Shown here: one piece after another, positions 8,748 through 17,926 of the stretch
Numbering within the stretch: the first letter of the stretch is position 1
How the letters are laid out: the number at the start of each line of letters is the position of its first letter
Source: CAWJLE01 sp963843645
GTDB taxonomy: Bacteria > Chloroflexota > Anaerolineae > DAOTYC01
Length of the DNA: 64,000 nt
Reading direction: 5' to 3'
Assembly: GCA_963843645.1 (NCBI GenBank)
Contig: CAWJLE010000003.1
Span: 1,240,001 to 1,304,000 of the forward strand
The notes under the pieces: model-generated
Database searches by the model: none
What the model was told of the DNA's origin: nothing
What the model saw: only the letters and a program-made list of their open reading frames with translations
Made by a program: the position numbers and the translations under genes

Positions 8748-9509
8748 TCAGGGCCACTGCTGCAGCGGAGTCCGCGGCGGAATCGGAATCCCCTCCGCCA
8801 CCATCGAGCGCAACATGCGGTCGATGCCGGGTCTGAAGGTCTCGTACCTGGCGCGCGGGCAATACCTGATCATTTCCTGGTTGAACGCATTCACGTAGTA
8901 CAACTCTGGATGGTCCGTCGGGTAAGCCAGCCCACGGCGGTGCTGGTACAGGTACTTGAAGTAAGGGTGAATCGCTTTGGCCGGAGCGGTCGGATCGTTC
9001 CAGATATCCAGCAAGTATTCGCCTTCGAACGACACGACGAAATCGGCGTAGACTGCAATCTTCTCTTCCCAGCTCTCCGGCACCGTATCCTGCTTGCCAC
9101 AGGTCGTCTGAAGACCCAGTTCGGAGATGATTTCGGCCACGAACCCGCCGCAGTCGTGAAACTCCACGCAGCGCGCCACAGCCTCAGGGTAGCCGGCATC
9201 CCGGACGATGTTCGCGCCGATCATGCCGTGTTCCGGAGATGAATCGTCGATCGTCTGGCTGATGCCGATGTCGTGCAACAACGCGCCCATCTCGATCACG
9301 AAACGGTCGAGTTTGACGTGTTCCTGGGCCTCCACCTCATCCGCTATGGCCAGCGCCACGTCGGCGATGACCATGCTGTGGTGAATCTTGTACATCGACG
9401 TCTCGACCTCGACGTTCAGAGCGATGGCCCGATTGCGTGCGTCGCTCGAAGTGGCCATGCGCGAGAAGTCGTAGTTGGGACCTACCGATGACTGCTTATT
9501 CGGTGACAC
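8748..9509 (-). CDS. HD-domain phosphohydrolase
   Basis: A 253-residue protein. The GTG at 9509 follows AGAAGGAGAG. HD signature: HHSMVIADVALAIADEV, then ALLHDIGISQTIDDSSPEHG (HD pair plus downstream His) and a later His-Asp region CVEFHDCGGFVAEII. HD proteins hydrolyse phosphomonoesters or nucleotides with a divalent metal centre. It is the last gene of the ribose-type operon (after the SDR, 60 bases apart), so it may act on a phosphorylated sugar or a signalling nucleotide tied to that pathway. Substrate unknown. Confidence 0.85.
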   Translation of the reverse strand: MSPNKQSSVGPNYDFSRMATSSDARNRAIALNVEVETSMYKIHHSMVIADVALAIADEVEAQEHVKLDRFVIEMGALLHDIGISQTIDDSSPEHGMIGANIVRDAGYPEAVARCVEFHDCGGFVAEIISELGLQTTCGKQDTVPESWEEKIAVYADFVVSFEGEYLLDIWNDPTAPAKAIHPYFKYLYQHRRGLAYPTDHPELYYVNAFNQEMIRYCPRARYETFRPGIDRMLRSMVAEGIPIPPRTPLQQWP

Positions 9510-9569
9510 GGGCTCTCCTTCTAACTGGAATTTGCGGCGTTGATTTTCGAATGACGTCAGCGATTCCGA

Positions 9570-10351
9570 TCAGTGCATCTCTCGACCGCCGGACACGTTG
9601 AGGGTCGCCCCAGAGATGAACTCCGCGTCGTCGGATGCGAGGAAAGCGACTGCCTTCGCCACGTCCAGCGGCTTGGCGATGCGACCCAAGCGGCGTCGGG
9701 TCCGAGGAAGAAGCTCTTGAAGAACTCGTCCGGCTCCATGCCCTTCAGCGCCGCCGCCTGCGCCACGCTGGTGCCGATCAGCTCGGTCTCCACCGGGCCG
9801 GGGCAGATGCAGTTGGCGGTGATGTTGTACTTGCCCACTTCCAGGCACAGCGACTGGGTGAAGCCGATGACGCCCCACTTGGACGCGCAGTATGGGCTGG
9901 TGTAGGCTTCGCCGGTTTTGCCCGCCATGGAGGAGATATTGACGATCCGCCCATACTTCTGTTCCATCATGGTCGGCAGAACGGCCTGCGTGCAGAGGAA
10001 GACGCCTTTCAGGTTGATGGTCAGAATCTTGTCCCAGGTCTCCTCCGGCAGCTCAGCCACCAGGCCCTTGATATCGATGCCGGCGTTGTTGAGCAGAACG
10101 TCGATCCGTCCGTAGGCCTGCTTCACCTGGGCGGCCATGGCCTGGGCGGACGCTTTCTTGGTGACGTCGGTCTCCACGGCCATCGCCTGCCCGCCGTCCT
10201 TCTTGATGAGATCGACCGTCTCCTGCGCGGCGTTGAGCCGGACGTCCGCGATGGCCACCTTGGCGCCCTCCGCGGCCAACCGGAGGGCGCACGCCCTCCC
10301 GATTCCCGAACCTCCGCCGGTCACGATCGCCACACGATTTTCCAGTTTCAT
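9570..10351 (-). CDS. SDR-family dehydrogenase (3-oxoacyl/gluconate reductase-like), one frameshift
   Basis: Classical SDR of about 260 residues once one base is restored. N-terminal part: TGGGSGIG cofactor motif, NNAG, NISSMAG Ser, YCASK catalytic pair, PGPVETEL. Near 9688 a missing base in the CTTGGG run moves the frame; the other frame then gives LGRIAKPLDVAKAVAFLASD and ISGATLNVSGG, ending 9570. AAGGAGG precedes the ATG. It lies 32 bases after rbsC in the sugar operon and presumably oxidises or reduces the imported sugar or polyol. Confidence 0.85.
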
Positions 10352-10383
10352 GCGATGATTCCTCCTTGATGAGTTCTTTGTGT

Positions 10384-11355
10384 CTATCTCTTGCGGGCGC
10401 GGTCGATCCAGACGGCCCCGATGATGACCAGGCCGATGACGATCTGCTGCCAGAACGCGTTCACGTTCAGCAAGTTCAGGCCGTTGCGGATCACGGCCAT
10501 CATGAAGGCGCCGATGATCGTGCCGACGATAGTTCCTTCGCCGCCCATCAGGCTGGTACCGCCGATGACGGCCGCGGCGATGGCGTCCAACTCCATGCCC
10601 TGGCCGGCCGCCGGGTGGGCCGAGTTGATGCGGGATGCCAGCACGATGCCGCCGATGCCGGCGGTTAGGCCGCTGATCAGGTACGCGCCTATTTTAACGT
10701 TGGCCACGTTCACGCCGGAAAGCCGCGTCGCTTGCTCGTTGCCGCCAACGGACAGGATGTAGCGCCCCAGCCGATTGTATTGGAGAAGAATGTGGAAGAT
10801 GACGAACAGGATGGCGACGATGATCAACGGCACAGGGATCGGGCCGACGTTGCCCTGGCCGACGAATCGGAAGGCATCGGGCAAGCCGAACAACGATTGT
10901 CCGACGGTGATCACCAGCGCCACACCCTGGGCAATACCTAACATACCCAGTGTCACGATGAAAGGCGGCAGGTCCGCCTTTGTGATCAGCAGACCATTGA
11001 TCAGCCCCATGAGCAAGCCGACAGCCAGGCCAACCAGGATGCCGGGCAGGATCTGGCCGGTAGAGATCATGACCATCGCCATCGCGCAGGAGGTCAGCGT
11101 GACTCCCGAGCCCACCGACAGGTCGATGCCGCCCGTCAAGACGACGAACGTTTCGCCGATGGCGATGATAGTGATGACCGCCGCCTGCCGCGAGATGTTA
11201 AAGAAGTTGGAGAGAGTGGGAAAGTGCGGTGACAGAATCGACAGGACGACGCAGATGGCGATTAGACCCAGGAGGGCTGCCAGCTGGCTGCCGACGCCGC
11301 TCAGAACGCTCGCTTTCTTAGTCTCTCTGCCCTCAACAGCTTCGATCGTATTCAT
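10384..11355 (-). CDS. rbsC: Ribose-type ABC transporter permease
   Basis: A 323-residue membrane protein of the RbsC/BPD_transp_2 family with eight to ten hydrophobic helices. Family hallmarks include TGGIDLSVGSGVTL, ADLPPFIVTLGMLGIAQGVA, YILSVGGNEQATRLSG, and near the end AVIGGTSLMGGEGTIVGTII. It forms the membrane channel with the ATPase encoded just upstream and the binding protein before that. Ligand class (ribose, xylose, inositol or another sugar) cannot be told from the permease. The symbol marks the family, not a proven substrate. Confidence 0.9.
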   Translation of the reverse strand: MNTIEAVEGRETKKASVLSGVGSQLAALLGLIAICVVLSILSPHFPTLSNFFNISRQAAVITIIAIGETFVVLTGGIDLSVGSGVTLTSCAMAMVMISTGQILPGILVGLAVGLLMGLINGLLITKADLPPFIVTLGMLGIAQGVALVITVGQSLFGLPDAFRFVGQGNVGPIPVPLIIVAILFVIFHILLQYNRLGRYILSVGGNEQATRLSGVNVANVKIGAYLISGLTAGIGGIVLASRINSAHPAAGQGMELDAIAAAVIGGTSLMGGEGTIVGTIIGAFMMAVIRNGLNLLNVNAFWQQIVIGLVIIGAVWIDRARKR

Positions 11356-11364
11356 TCCTAGCGA

Positions 11365-12892
11365 TTATCCTCCTGTGGCTCGCTCGCGCCCGAAATGGAT
11401 CGCACAAGCCAGTAAATTCTCCTGGGTCGCTTCTTCGCGCCGGAACTCGCCGGCAATTCGGCCCTCGCGCATGACAATGATGCGATCGCTCATGCCCAAA
11501 ACCTCAGGCAGCTCTGAAGAGATCATAATAATGCCGACGCCTTGCCGTACCAGTTCGTTCATCAGTTGATAGACTTCGACCTTAGCCCCTACGTCGATGC
11601 CGCGGGTAGGCTCGTCGAAAATCAGGATCTTCGATTTGCCGCACAGCCACTTCGCGACGACGACTTTCTGCTGGTTGCCGCCGCTCAGGTATTGGACCGC
11701 CTGAGAAAGCGATGGCGTCTTGATACCAAGGCTCTTGACCAGATCCGTGGCGGCCCTATCCTCCTCGCTTCGGCGGATAAAAGTGTTCGGCGAAAATCGA
11801 ATCAATGAGGGCAGTGTGATGTTATTCTCCACCGATTGCATGAGAACCAGGCCTTGCTGCTTGCGGTCTTCGGTCAGCAGCCCGATACCGGCGCGGATGG
11901 CGTCCGTCGGCGAGTTGACCTTGACCTGCTGGCCGTCGATCGTGATCTTGCCGGCATCGATGGGATCGGCGCCGAAGATAGCGCGGGCCATCTCGGTTCG
12001 TCCTGAGCCGACCAGCCCCGCCACGCCCAGGATTTCCCCTTTGTGCAAAGCGAAGTCGATATCGTTCAACACACCCTCGCGTCGAAGGCCCTCTACGCGC
12101 AGGATCTCCTCCCCGATCTCCGCCGGCTCCTTCGGGAACTTCTCTCTCAACTCCCGCCCTACCATCATCGAGATGATCTGGTCGATCGGCGTCCCTTTGA
12201 TTGGAACCGTTCCGACCAGCGTGCCGTCCCGCAAGACTGTCGCCACGTCGCCGATTTCGGCAAGCTCCTGCAGCCGGTGGGAGATGTAGATCACACTACG
12301 GTTTTGCGCCTTCAAGCGACGCATGGCTTCGAACAGCTGCGGGATTTCCTGATCCGTGAGAGCAGACGTGGGCTCGTCCATGACGATGACTTCGGCCTCG
12401 CGTGACAAGGCCTTCGCAATCTCCGTCATTTGCTGCAACGCCACGCCCAAAGTCCGGACGGGCGCGTGGGGATCGATGTCGACGCCCAGATCGTCGAGGA
12501 TGCGCTGTGCCTGCTCGAACATCTTCTTCCAGTTAACAAAACCACCCGGCAAGCCGCGTGGCGGCCGGCCGAGCAGAATGTTCTCAGCCACCGTGAGATT
12601 CGGAATCAGCTCCAACTCCTGGTAGATCACGCTGATTCCCAGCTGCTGGGACAGGTGCGGGTTGAGGTGTTCCACCTGTTTTCCGTCGAGAATAATCTCT
12701 CCCTCGTCCCTCTGGTATGCGCCGGCGAGGATCTTGATCAAAGTAGATTTGCCCGCCCCGTTTTCACCGAGCAGGCAATGGATCTCGCCGCGTTTGACTT
12801 TCAAGTCGACTTTGTCTAACGCATGCACGCCAGGGAAAGGACTTGGAGATGCCCCGCATTTCCAGGATTGCGTCGTGTTTCTCCAAGTGCAT
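11365..12892 (-). CDS. rbsA: Ribose-type ABC transporter ATP-binding protein (double ABC), one frameshift
   Basis: About 508 residues with two ABC cassettes. First: GENGAGKST Walker A, VIVMDEPTSAL Walker B. Second: degenerate Walker A (GLVGSGRTE), LSGGNQQKV signature, ILIFDEPTRGID. The true N-terminus (MHLEKHDAILEMRGISKSFP) starts at ATG 12892 after AAGGGGG and is separated from the rest by one extra base in the GGG run at 12833-12835 (plus strand). Removing it gives the expected SFPGVHALDKVDL. It powers uptake with rbsC and rbsB. Confidence 0.9.
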
Positions 12893-12904
12893 ACCCCCTT
12901 GTAT

Positions 12905-12933
12905 AAAAATGGGGGCGAGATCTCTCTCGCCCC
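12905..12933 (-). terminator. Intercistronic hairpin between rbsB and rbsA
   Basis: A 9-bp GC stem (12912-12920 with 12925-12933) followed on the minus strand by five T (12905-12909). Such partial terminators after the binding-protein gene are common and would make rbsB more abundant than rbsAC. Confidence 0.6.
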
Positions 12934-12950
12934 ACTCCAATCTCAGTCGG

Positions 12951-14042
12951 TTACTTGGAGGTAGCCGTGTCGGTCATGGCCGGAGCCGCGCCAATGCCGA
13001 AAGTGTCGAGCAGGTACTTGTCCGCGGTTTCCGCGGTGACGACCTGCGTACCAGAGTCGATGTACTTCGGGAAGTCAGAGGCTTTCTTCTCGCCGCTCAG
13101 CACCATGGCCAGCATCGTGGCGCCCCACTTGCCCATGCGAACCGGGAACTGGGCAACGTCGGCATCGCTGACACCCTGCTTGATCAGGTTGACGCCGTCC
13201 GGCAGGCCGTCAAAAGTCACGAGCGTGATCTTACCGGCGAGTCCGGCCGCCTTGATGGCTTCGGCCGCGCCGACGCCTTCCATGTCACTGGAGGCGAAGA
13301 TGGCATTCAGGTCCGGATTGGCCTGCAGGATGTTCTCGGTGACCGACTGGCCGCCGGCGGTGGTCCAGTGCGCGTTCTGCGACGCGACCAGCTCCATGCC
13401 CGGAGCAGTCTTCAGCTCATCCTGAAAACCCTTGATGCGATCGGCAGCGGTCTGGCCGCCGGGCTCGCCTTCCAACTGGGCGACCTTGGCCTTGCCGTCA
13501 AACTTCTTGATGAGGTAGTCCGCAGCTGACGCCGACGCGGCGATGTTGTCGGTGGCGATGAAGCTGATGTAGTCGCCGCCGTATGATGCGGTATCGCAGA
13601 CGACCACAGGAATTCCAGCCGCGTTTGCCTCCTGGATGGCAGCGATGATGGCATTGGAATCGATGGGCACCAGGATGAGGCCGTCGACCTTTTTCTGAAT
13701 CAAGTCCTCGATGACGGCGATCTGTTCCGCCACACCCGTGTGGGTCGTCGCGAAGTAGTTCGCAGAGCCGCCGAAAGACTCGGCTGTCTTCTTGGCGCTC
13801 TCGGCGAGCGCCTGCTGGAACGGTTCATTGACCAGCGTCTTGACCACGATGCCAAGCGTGAACGGCTTCATGGGCTGGGCCGGTGTCCAGGTATCCAGCA
13901 GAGTCGCCAATTCTGGCGTCATCGCCGGACCGGCCGGCGCAGCCTCCGTCGGCGCAGGTGTCTGTGCCGACGCTGGAACGAGCAAGGCCATGGAAAGCAT
14001 TCCGAAGACCAACAGCCCTGTCAGCAACTTCTCAACTTTCAT
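12951..14042 (-). CDS. rbsB: Sugar ABC transporter substrate-binding protein
   Basis: A 363-residue secreted periplasmic-binding-protein type I (Peripla_BP_4) protein. Start MKVEKLLTGLL at 14042 is preceded by CAGGAGGGA. The signal peptide (about 1-26) ends ASAQ, and a Pro/Ala/Thr linker follows. Domain motifs: FTLGIVVKTLVNEPFQQALA, GLILVPIDSNAIIAAIQEAN, AAGIPVVVCDTA, NAIFASSDMEGVGAAEAIKA, VTFDGLPDGVNLI. There is no lipobox Cys, so it is not an obvious lipoprotein. It supplies ligand to the rbsAC pair, and expression is probably controlled by the LacI protein upstream. Confidence 0.9.
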   Translation of the reverse strand: MKVEKLLTGLLVFGMLSMALLVPASAQTPAPTEAAPAGPAMTPELATLLDTWTPAQPMKPFTLGIVVKTLVNEPFQQALAESAKKTAESFGGSANYFATTHTGVAEQIAVIEDLIQKKVDGLILVPIDSNAIIAAIQEANAAGIPVVVCDTASYGGDYISFIATDNIAASASAADYLIKKFDGKAKVAQLEGEPGGQTAADRIKGFQDELKTAPGMELVASQNAHWTTAGGQSVTENILQANPDLNAIFASSDMEGVGAAEAIKAAGLAGKITLVTFDGLPDGVNLIKQGVSDADVAQFPVRMGKWGATMLAMVLSGEKKASDFPKYIDSGTQVVTAETADKYLLDTFGIGAAPAMTDTATSK

Positions 14043-14231
14043 TTTCGTTCCCTCCTGATTCAACTTTGGATCGAGTTAAGGCGCGACATCGTGAGTGAGC
14101 AGCCCACGCGACCGGTGCAGATCGGCTCATACCACCTCCCGTAATACGCATGAGGGTAACTCGCATTTGTCCGCAAGTACCGGGTGGACTCAGTTTTCCA
14201 AACCAGATTGGAAATACAACCGATTGCACAC

Positions 14232-14260
14232 ATTATATCTCAAGCAGAACCGCTTGTCAA
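14232..14260 (-). promoter_or_regulatory. Perfect consensus sigma70 promoter of the ribose-type operon
   Basis: On the minus strand TTGACA (14255-14260), exactly 17 bases, TATAAT (14232-14237). It lies about 190 bases before rbsB in the 311-base gap after lacI. The -35 box sits inside an 11-base palindrome GCTTGACAAGC (14252-14262), a plausible LacI-family operator. Confidence 0.8.
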
Positions 14261-14354
14261 GCATTTCAGCGAACCCGATTTGTGTCCGTGGCGGGCAGCG
14301 AGCGAATCGAACACGTCAGGCCGGCCGCAACCCCGAGCGTTGACGCCGATCGCC

Positions 14355-15361
14355 TCACGCTCGATCGCCGGGCGCAGCAGTCGATGCTCTGACGACCAGA
14401 CGGCACGGCAAGGTATCCGTGTGATGCGGCGGCTCCCCGGCCAACGCGTCCAGTGCGTTTTGCACGGCGAATTTGGCTAAGAGCGCTTTCGGTTGGGCCA
14501 TCGTGGTGAGCGCGGGAACCATGTAGGGTGCCAGCAGATTGTCGTCGAAGCCGAGCACCGAAATGTCTCGCGGCACGTTCAGCCCCATTGCGGAGATCTC
14601 GGCCATGGCGCCGAATGCGGTAAGATCGTTGAAGCAAAAGACCGCCGTCGGCAGAGGTGAGACTGCGCGCAAGAGGCCCACCCCTTGACGGCCCGCTTCG
14701 GCGGCCCGCCAGTCACTGGGGGTGACGATCAATCTGGGATCGGGCGCGATGCCCCGGCCCGACAGAGCTCGTTCGTATCCTGCCTGGCGCTGCGCACTCT
14801 CGGCCTTTGCCCTGGGGCTCCCGATGTAGGCGATCCGTTCGTGGCCGAGACTCAGCAGGTACTCCGTTCCCTTTTGGGCCGACCCCTCGTTGTCTAAGAC
14901 GACGGAGTAGGGCAGCTCCTTCACGTTCATCACGACGAGCGGCACGTCACGCTGCTGCAACAGGGGCAGAAAATGTCGGCGATGACTCGATCTGCGACGA
15001 TGACCGCATCCACCTGCCGCTCCAGGAGAATGTCGAAGCTGATCCCGATTTGCTCGGCTTGATAGCCACAGTGAGCCAGGAGCAACTGGTAGCCGGACGC
15101 CCGGGCCACGTTCTCCATTTCACGGACCACCTCGCTGACGAAGGCTTCGGTGATGTCCAGCAAGAGCACACCCAGGTTGTGGGTTCGTTTCGTCGCCAGG
15201 CTTCGCGCCACGCTGTTGGGCAAATAACCCATGTCGGCAGCCAGCCTCTGGATACGGGCGCGAGTTTCCGCCTTGACTCGCGGATTGTCAGCCAGCGCGC
15301 GCGAGATCGTCGATCGGCTCACGCCAGCAGTCCTGGCCAAGTCCTCCATCTTAACAGCCAT
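14355..15361 (-). CDS. LacI-family transcriptional regulator, one frameshift
   Basis: About 335 residues after correction. The N-terminal helix-turn-helix (MEDLARTAGVSRSTISRALA) and hinge (MGYLPNSVARSLATKRTHNL) are followed by a sugar-binding domain. One missing base near 14969 breaks the frame after SRVIADIF; restoring it gives LPLLQQRDVPLVVMN and the rest (GTEYLLSLGHERIAYIG, PTAVFCFNDLTAFGAMAEI, ISVLGFDDNLLAPY). The start at 15361 is favoured by GGAGGCG upstream. It is transcribed from its own promoter and is the likely repressor of rbsBAC. Confidence 0.88.
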
Positions 15362-15551
15362 GAGCGCCTCCGATGGCACCGAGCAGTGTGGCCCGGCGTG
15401 TGGGCAGGCGGGGCGATGGTTTCGAGATCAGGCTGATCCAACGAGCATAGATTTCGGAAACGAAGCCACGGGGCCTCGAGAATCGCCAGACCCCTGGCCA
15501 TTGAGAAGATCGTCGCCCCACAGAGCGAAAGCAATACGCCGGATGGCGACT

Positions 15552-15581
15552 ATTGTATTACCACACGTCACAAGTTGTCAA
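15552..15581 (-). promoter_or_regulatory. Promoter of the lacI-family gene
   Basis: Minus-strand TTGACA (15576-15581), 18-base spacer, TACAAT (15552-15557). The -35 lies in a 9-base palindrome GTTGACAAC, similar to the TTGACAA palindrome at the rbsB promoter, which would fit autoregulation. The untranslated leader would be about 185 bases, the only notable content of the gap 15362-15674. Confidence 0.6.
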
Positions 15582-15674
15582 CAGGTCAGGGCCATCGCAT
15601 TCAATTGTTGAGCTGTCCCTCTTCCGCCTGGACCTGAGCGCCTGGATACCGGTCCAGCCGGACAACCAGACGAC

Positions 15675-15707
15675 ACAGCGCGCCGAGGTTGGACCTCGGC
15701 GCGCTGT
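15675..15707 (-). terminator. Terminator hairpin downstream of msrB
   Basis: A perfect 15-bp stem (15675-15689 with 15693-15707) and a 3-base loop, 43 bases beyond the msrB stop. There is no long T run on either side, so termination strength is uncertain. Confidence 0.55.
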
Positions 15708-15749
15708 CTCTCCCGAAACCCGGTGCGCCAAGCACACAGCCGTCTAACC

Positions 15750-16325
15750 TCAGGTAGCGGCCGGCACGAAGGTCAGAGCGAGCGAATTCATGCAATATCG
15801 AAGACCGGTGGGTTGCGGGCCGTCGTTGAAGACGTGCCCCAAATGCGAATCACACCTCGCGCACGTCACTTCGGTTCGCACCATGCCTAGGCTATCGTCC
15901 TCGTGCAGAGAGACCACCTGCGGGGCCACCGGCGCCCAGAAGCTCGGCCAGCCCGTCCCCGAGTCATATTTGGTGTCGGAGGAAAAGAGCAGCAACCCAC
16001 AGGCCGCGCAGTTATACACGCCCTTGGCGTGATTGTCCCAATACTTGCCGGTGAAGGGCATTTCCGTCCCTTTCTGGCGCGTGATCTCGTAGACGTCCAG
16101 CGCAAGGATCTTCTTCCACTCCTCGTCCGTCTTGACGATCTTCTGGATGGGAGTGTTCGTGTCGATCAGTGGATCTGCGGCCCTTACGGGCCAGACCGCA
16201 AACGCTGCGCCGGCGGCTCCCGCACCGACCAGCATCTTCAGCAGCTGACGACGACTGTACAGCTTTCGTGTTACCCGCCCCAATTCCTCTGCGGAGGAAG
16301 GAGCGTGAAGGGATTGCTCAGCCAT
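15750..16325 (-). CDS. msrB: Peptide-methionine (R)-S-oxide reductase with export signal
   Basis: A 191-residue MsrB that reduces methionine-R-sulfoxide in proteins. GGAGGTG precedes the ATG at 16325. The N-terminus carries YSRRQLLKMLVGAGAAGAAF, a twin-arginine-like signal/anchor, so the enzyme probably works outside the cytoplasm. Zn-binding CAAC and CARC pairs, GTGWPSFW and the catalytic RYCMNSLAL are all present. It is monocistronic. A convergent hairpin terminator follows. Confidence 0.93.
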   Translation of the reverse strand: MAEQSLHAPSSAEELGRVTRKLYSRRQLLKMLVGAGAAGAAFAVWPVRAADPLIDTNTPIQKIVKTDEEWKKILALDVYEITRQKGTEMPFTGKYWDNHAKGVYNCAACGLLLFSSDTKYDSGTGWPSFWAPVAPQVVSLHEDDSLGMVRTEVTCARCDSHLGHVFNDGPQPTGLRYCMNSLALTFVPAAT

Positions 16326-16645
16326 TGGGCACCTCCATGCTGATGAAACGCTCTTTGAGCGTTCGATACCATTGCTCGCCGGGCAGCAAATTCTGCCCCG
16401 ATACTGAGACTGTTGACCCGCACCCAGGTGGCACGGCATAGTAATCTGACGTCATATTAAGATACGTACGAAGTCACGAAAAAGTTCATTTGCGTGGGGC
16501 GGGACGGACTGCGGACTCGCCAGACGAGGACAACCGGCGGGCGCCTCGGTTGCGGTGGGCGGTCGCCGCGTCGGCCGTGGTATTGTGTGTCGCAGTGAAA
16601 GCGATGAGCCTGCGCAGGACACGGGTCTGCGGGCCGTGGACTCCA
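16326..16645. other. Intergenic region without recognised features
   Basis: About 320 bases between msrB (start) and the end of the hydroxyacyl-CoA dehydrogenase gene, both on the minus strand. It should hold the msrB promoter, but no convincing -35/-10 pair was found and no protein-like frame was seen. Confidence 0.4.
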
Positions 16646-17584
16646 TCAGTCGTCGGAGGCGGACTTCAGGTACTCCAGCTGGTGCACGATCTGCCGGTTG
16701 CGCCGTTCGATTAGCTCGCTCGCGTCGCGCGTGCTCCAGTCGTAGAAGCCGCGCCCGCTCTTGACCCCGACGCTGCCCTCGGCAACCCGGTCGACCAGAT
16801 ATCGAGCCGGGCCATGATTGCTGGCCAGGTCGGCCAACAGGTAATCGTGGATCGTCTTGATCAGGTCGAGGCCGACCAGGTCCATATTCTCCAGTGGGCC
16901 GACCGCCGGCATGCGCAGGCCGAAGGTCAGGCGCGCGACCAGGTCGACGTCCTCCGGCGCCGCAATGCCCTTCTCCACCAGGTCGATGGCCTCGCGCCAC
17001 AGCGCATGCAGCAGGCGGTTGCCGACGAAACCCGGCACGTCCTGATTGACCCGGACCGGCGTCTTGCCGATGGATTCGAGGAGGCGGCAGACTTCGTCCA
17101 TCACCTCGTCGGCGGTGTCGGCGCCACGGATGACCTCCACCAGCGGCATCAAGTGAGGCGGATTCCAGAAATGAGTCCCGGCGAGAAGGGGCCCGCAGCC
17201 GCCGCGCCGTCCGATTTCCGTAATGCTCAGGCCGCTGGTGGTCGTGGTGAAGATTGCGCCGCGTTCCCGGCAACCTGCCAGGCGCCGGAAGAGGTCGACC
17301 TTCTGCTCCATGTTCTCCACGATGCAGTCCAGAACCACGTCGGCCTGCCGATCCAAGGCGTCCAGTTTGGCTGTTGGCTCGATGACGCCATCGCTATGCG
17401 CCGCCGGCCCGATGTGGCGGTCCATCCAGGAGTCCATCTCGTCCGCCGTCCTGCCTAGATCGTCCAGCTTCTCGGGGCGATGGTTCCATACGAGCACGTA
17501 GTAACCGGCGCGTTTGAAACAGACCGCTGCCGCTGCGCCCATCTGGCCCGCGCCGCAGATTCCGATGCACTTCACGAGTGTCAT
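16646..17584 (-). CDS. 3-hydroxyacyl-CoA dehydrogenase family protein
   Basis: A 312-residue NAD-dependent dehydrogenase. AGGAGG precedes the ATG at 17584. N-terminal Rossmann domain with GICGAGQMG; catalytic region GTHFWNPPHLMPLVEVI; C-terminal helical domain beginning VPGFVGNRLLHALWREAIDL. The family oxidises 3-hydroxyacyl-CoA or, in some members, L-gulonate or carnitine-like 3-hydroxyacids. The free-standing form with FWNPP fits several of these. It is divergent from the SDR-cyclase-aldolase operon and shares a palindromic operator with it, suggesting one catabolic pathway. Confidence 0.85.
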   Translation of the reverse strand: MTLVKCIGICGAGQMGAAAAVCFKRAGYYVLVWNHRPEKLDDLGRTADEMDSWMDRHIGPAAHSDGVIEPTAKLDALDRQADVVLDCIVENMEQKVDLFRRLAGCRERGAIFTTTTSGLSITEIGRRGGCGPLLAGTHFWNPPHLMPLVEVIRGADTADEVMDEVCRLLESIGKTPVRVNQDVPGFVGNRLLHALWREAIDLVEKGIAAPEDVDLVARLTFGLRMPAVGPLENMDLVGLDLIKTIHDYLLADLASNHGPARYLVDRVAEGSVGVKSGRGFYDWSTRDASELIERRNRQIVHQLEYLKSASDD

Positions 17585-17660
17585 GCGCCCCTCCTGGCAA
17601 CAGTAACCACCCTGCGTGGTTGCCTTGATGCCCGCTGCTATTGCTGAGAATGCCATAATC

Positions 17661-17686
17661 TGGTATGATTGTATCCTATCATACCA
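17661..17686. promoter_or_regulatory. Palindromic operator, GntR-like, in a divergent promoter region
   Basis: TGGTATGAT (17661-17669), 8 bases, ATCATACCA (17678-17686): a perfect 9-bp inverted repeat. The TGGTA...TACCA outer bases resemble sites of the FadR/FCD branch of GntR regulators. It lies between the hydroxyacyl-CoA dehydrogenase (minus) and the SDR operon (plus). No GntR gene is in the window. Confidence 0.55.
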
Positions 17687-17926
17687 TTATGAATGCGCCG
17701 GAGCAAGCCTCCGGAGTCCGCAGTGCATCGACATCACGGCGGAAGGCAAAGGGGCAGATGTGACCATCCCCGAATGCAAGTGGGATACCGGACCTACGCT
17801 CACCCTACCCTCTTTCTTCCGGGGCGTGGGAGAGCGAATAAGAGGGCTCAAAGGCCGTGTTCGTGTATTCGAGCAAAGTTCGGGCATGGCCGCGCCTGTG
17901 CCAGACTCTCAACGAGGAGGTAGGAC

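Noticed and set aside
16452..17273. Minus-strand open frame overlapping the hydroxyacyl-CoA dehydrogenase in another frame
   Set aside because: Arg/Gly-rich out-of-frame translation of a well-supported gene.
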